64,000 nucleotides of DNA, from contig NZ_LMUH01000020.1 of assembly GCF_009766105.1 (NCBI RefSeq), forward strand, positions 28,033 to 92,032, in the 5' to 3' direction. The notes beneath the pieces were generated by a model. The model was not told where the DNA came from. It saw only the letters and a list, made by a program, of their open reading frames with translations, and made no database searches. Origin of the DNA: Granulicella sp. S156. GTDB lineage: Bacteria; Acidobacteriota; Terriglobia; Terriglobales; Acidobacteriaceae. The position numbers were made by a program, and so were the translations under genes. Shown here piece by piece: positions 62,599 to 64,000 of this stretch; within the stretch, counting starts at the first letter, position 1; every line of letters starts with the position of its first letter.

Positions 62599-64000
62599 GT
62601 GCGCGCCCATCTGGCCAGCCTCGTGGAGGTGTATCGCCAGCACTCCGCGGAGACGGCGGTGGTGGTTCATCGCGGCAACAGGCGCTATAGAACGACTTAT
62701 GGCGAACTGGCGCAGTTTGCAGGCCGGTTTGCTGCCGAGCTTGAGCGTCGCGGCGTTACGGCGGGAGAACGAGTGGTGCTGTGGGGTGAGAACTCCGCAG
62801 CATGGGTGAGTGTTTTCTTCGGCTGCCTGATGCGTGGTGTGATCGCAGTGCCGTTGGATGCGGCTGGTTCCAGCGAGTTTGTCGAACGCGTGGTGAAGGA
62901 TGTCGCGCCAAAACTGATTGTGGGCGACCAGAATCTCCTGAACACCATACAAACGGATGTGCCACGGCTGCTGTTCTCCGAACTGGCGACTCAGTTACCC
63001 GCGGAACCGATATTCGACGTGAGTGAGACTGTCAACGCGCAGACGCCCTTTCAGATCGTCTTCACCTCCGGTACGACTTCGGCTCCCAAAGGGATCGTCC
63101 ACACGCACCGCAACGTGCTCGCGAGCCTACAGCCCATCGAGAATGAGATCGCGAAGTACCGAAGATATGAACGCTGGGTCCATCCCCTGCGATTTCTGCA
63201 TACGTTGCCGCTAAGCCATGTCTTCGGGCAGTTCATGGGGTTGTGGGTTCCTCCTCTTCTGGCTGCTGAGATCCACTTCGTGGATCAGTTCGAAGCAAGG
63301 CGGATAACGGGGATTCTTCGGCGCGAACGCATCTCCGTGCTTGTAGCGGTGCCGCGCGTACTGCAGTTGCTGCGTGCCCATCTGCTGGAGCGCTTTGATT
63401 CGCTGGAACAAGAGTTGGAGCCTGCGAAGAGACTGTCGATCTGGAAGCGGTGGTGGAGGTTTCGACAGGTACATCGCGCGTTGGGATGGAAGTTCTGGGC
63501 AGTGATCTCGGGTGGAGCGACCTTACCAGCGGAGCTGGAAGGTTTCTGGAGCCGTCTCGGGTTTGCGCTGATCCAGGGCTATGGGATGACAGAGACGGCC
63601 GCGCTGGTGACTCTGAATCACCCCTTCAAGATTGGGCAGGGGACGATAGGGAAGGCACTTCCTGGGCGCGAGGTGCGCATCAGCGGAGACGGCGAGATCC
63701 TGGTTCGCGGTGACATGCTGTCTGCAGCGACATGGCAAGGTGGCCAGATGCGGCCGCGTGAGGACGAGTGGTTGGCGACTGGGGATCTGGCAGCGGAGAA
63801 CGAATCCGGTGAGTTGCGATTTCTCGGCAGAAAAGGCGATGTAATCGTCACGGGCGCAGGGATGAACGTGCATCCCGTCGATCTGGAAGAAGCGATGAGC
63901 AGGCAGCCCGGCGTATGTGGATGTGTGGTGGTTCCGTACAAGACGATAGGTGGGGCAGAACCGGTTGCAGCCGTGATCTTCTCTGGCGACGATGAGGCTC
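62599..64000 (+). CDS. AMP-binding (acyl-CoA synthetase-like) protein, N-terminal part
   Basis: An adenylate-forming enzyme cut by the window end. About 467 codons are present. It has an AMP-binding domain with TYGELAQFAGRFAAELERRG near 33-52, the phosphate loop FTSGTTSAPKG at 155-165, then LPLSHVFGQ, the core ISGGATLPAEL, QGYGMTETAAL and the hinge region WLATGDLAAENESGELRFLGRKGDVIVTGAG. This is the pattern of medium/long-chain acyl-CoA synthetases or stand-alone adenylation domains. The C-terminal lid with its catalytic Lys is beyond 64000. The start is not certain. GTG at 62599 gives a good N terminus, but GGAGG sits almost against it. Confidence 0.82.
   Translation, partial: MRAHLASLVEVYRQHSAETAVVVHRGNRRYRTTYGELAQFAGRFAAELERRGVTAGERVVLWGENSAAWVSVFFGCLMRGVIAVPLDAAGSSEFVERVVKDVAPKLIVGDQNLLNTIQTDVPRLLFSELATQLPAEPIFDVSETVNAQTPFQIVFTSGTTSAPKGIVHTHRNVLASLQPIENEIAKYRRYERWVHPLRFLHTLPLSHVFGQFMGLWVPPLLAAEIHFVDQFEARRITGILRRERISVLVAVPRVLQLLRAHLLERFDSLEQELEPAKRLSIWKRWWRFRQVHRALGWKFWAVISGGATLPAELEGFWSRLGFALIQGYGMTETAALVTLNHPFKIGQGTIGKALPGREVRISGDGEILVRGDMLSAATWQGGQMRPREDEWLATGDLAAENESGELRFLGRKGDVIVTGAGMNVHPVDLEEAMSRQPGVCGCVVVPYKTIGGAEPVAAVIFSGDDEA

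Noticed and set aside
62588-62809. ATG-initiated 73-codon frame before the AMP-binding gene
   Set aside because: It overlaps the AMP-binding frame, which has intact adenylation motifs, and shows no features of its own.

Overview
The window looks like chromosomal DNA of an Acidobacteriota member, class Terriglobia (Granulicella/Edaphobacter/Terriglobus type). This rests on family signatures only: the start of an ADOP-type ABC permease, four very large Oar-like TonB-dependent receptors with N-terminal carboxypeptidase-regulatory domains, many secreted hydrolases, a cell-surface protein ending in an RRRER plus GCSG tail, and dispersed intergenic repeats. There are no phage, transposase or CRISPR genes. 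I found no rRNA and one tRNA, tRNA-Leu(GAG).

Layout. 0-6.3 kb (minus strand): ADOP permease start, an isoprenylcysteine methyltransferase-like membrane enzyme, a GAF protein with an orphan histidine-kinase phosphoacceptor helix, and a three-subunit molybdenum aldehyde dehydrogenase (PaoABC type) whose genes overlap by ATGA. 6.4-11.4 kb: secreted S10 carboxypeptidase, an unknown membrane protein, and a zinc alcohol dehydrogenase followed by an AraC regulator, with a tandem repeat in front that looks like the AraC site. 11.4-17.4 kb: a long leader, a Tat sulfatase and an Oar receptor. 17.4-30.2 kb: small secreted proteins, a TetR-VOC pair with a palindromic operator, ribBA with a degenerate second domain, HAD hydrolase, aminotransferase, metallo-hydrolase, SecG, two MFS transporters, a purine nucleoside permease-family protein, a small basic protein and the tRNA. 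30.3-36.6 kb: HAD hydrolase, family-39 glycosyltransferase, MarC, an alpha-amino acid ester hydrolase and an aldo-keto reductase. 36.9-46.5 kb: a multicopper oxidase fused to Ig-like domains, an Oar receptor, a Tat phospholipase C and a flavin reductase. 46.6-62.4 kb: a glucan-related cluster. 62.6 kb to the end: start of an AMP-binding acyl-CoA synthetase-like gene.

How it works together. The most coherent unit is 46.7-62.4 kb. It holds a glucosidase-like (alpha/alpha)6 hydrolase, a membrane-spanning winged-helix regulator, a divergent Oar receptor followed by a GH13 alpha-glucosidase, a GH3 beta-glucosidase, and another Oar receptor. The GH3 gene and the last receptor each carry the identical 16-bp palindrome AGACAAGCGTTTGTCT just upstream. 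It fits the LacI-family AAnCGnTT pattern, so they probably form one regulon with a repressor encoded outside the window. A 19-bp perfect palindrome lies between the winged-helix gene and its divergent receptor. No SusD-like partner is visible for any receptor.

I see no clearly unprecedented system. The strongest candidates for new biology are the membrane-anchored regulator with its unrecognised sensor domain, the shared LacI-type operators, the kinase-less phosphoacceptor GAF protein, the degenerate RibA half of RibBA, the C-terminal anchor of the multicopper oxidase, and a dispersed repeat that reads into the 5' end of a receptor reading frame.
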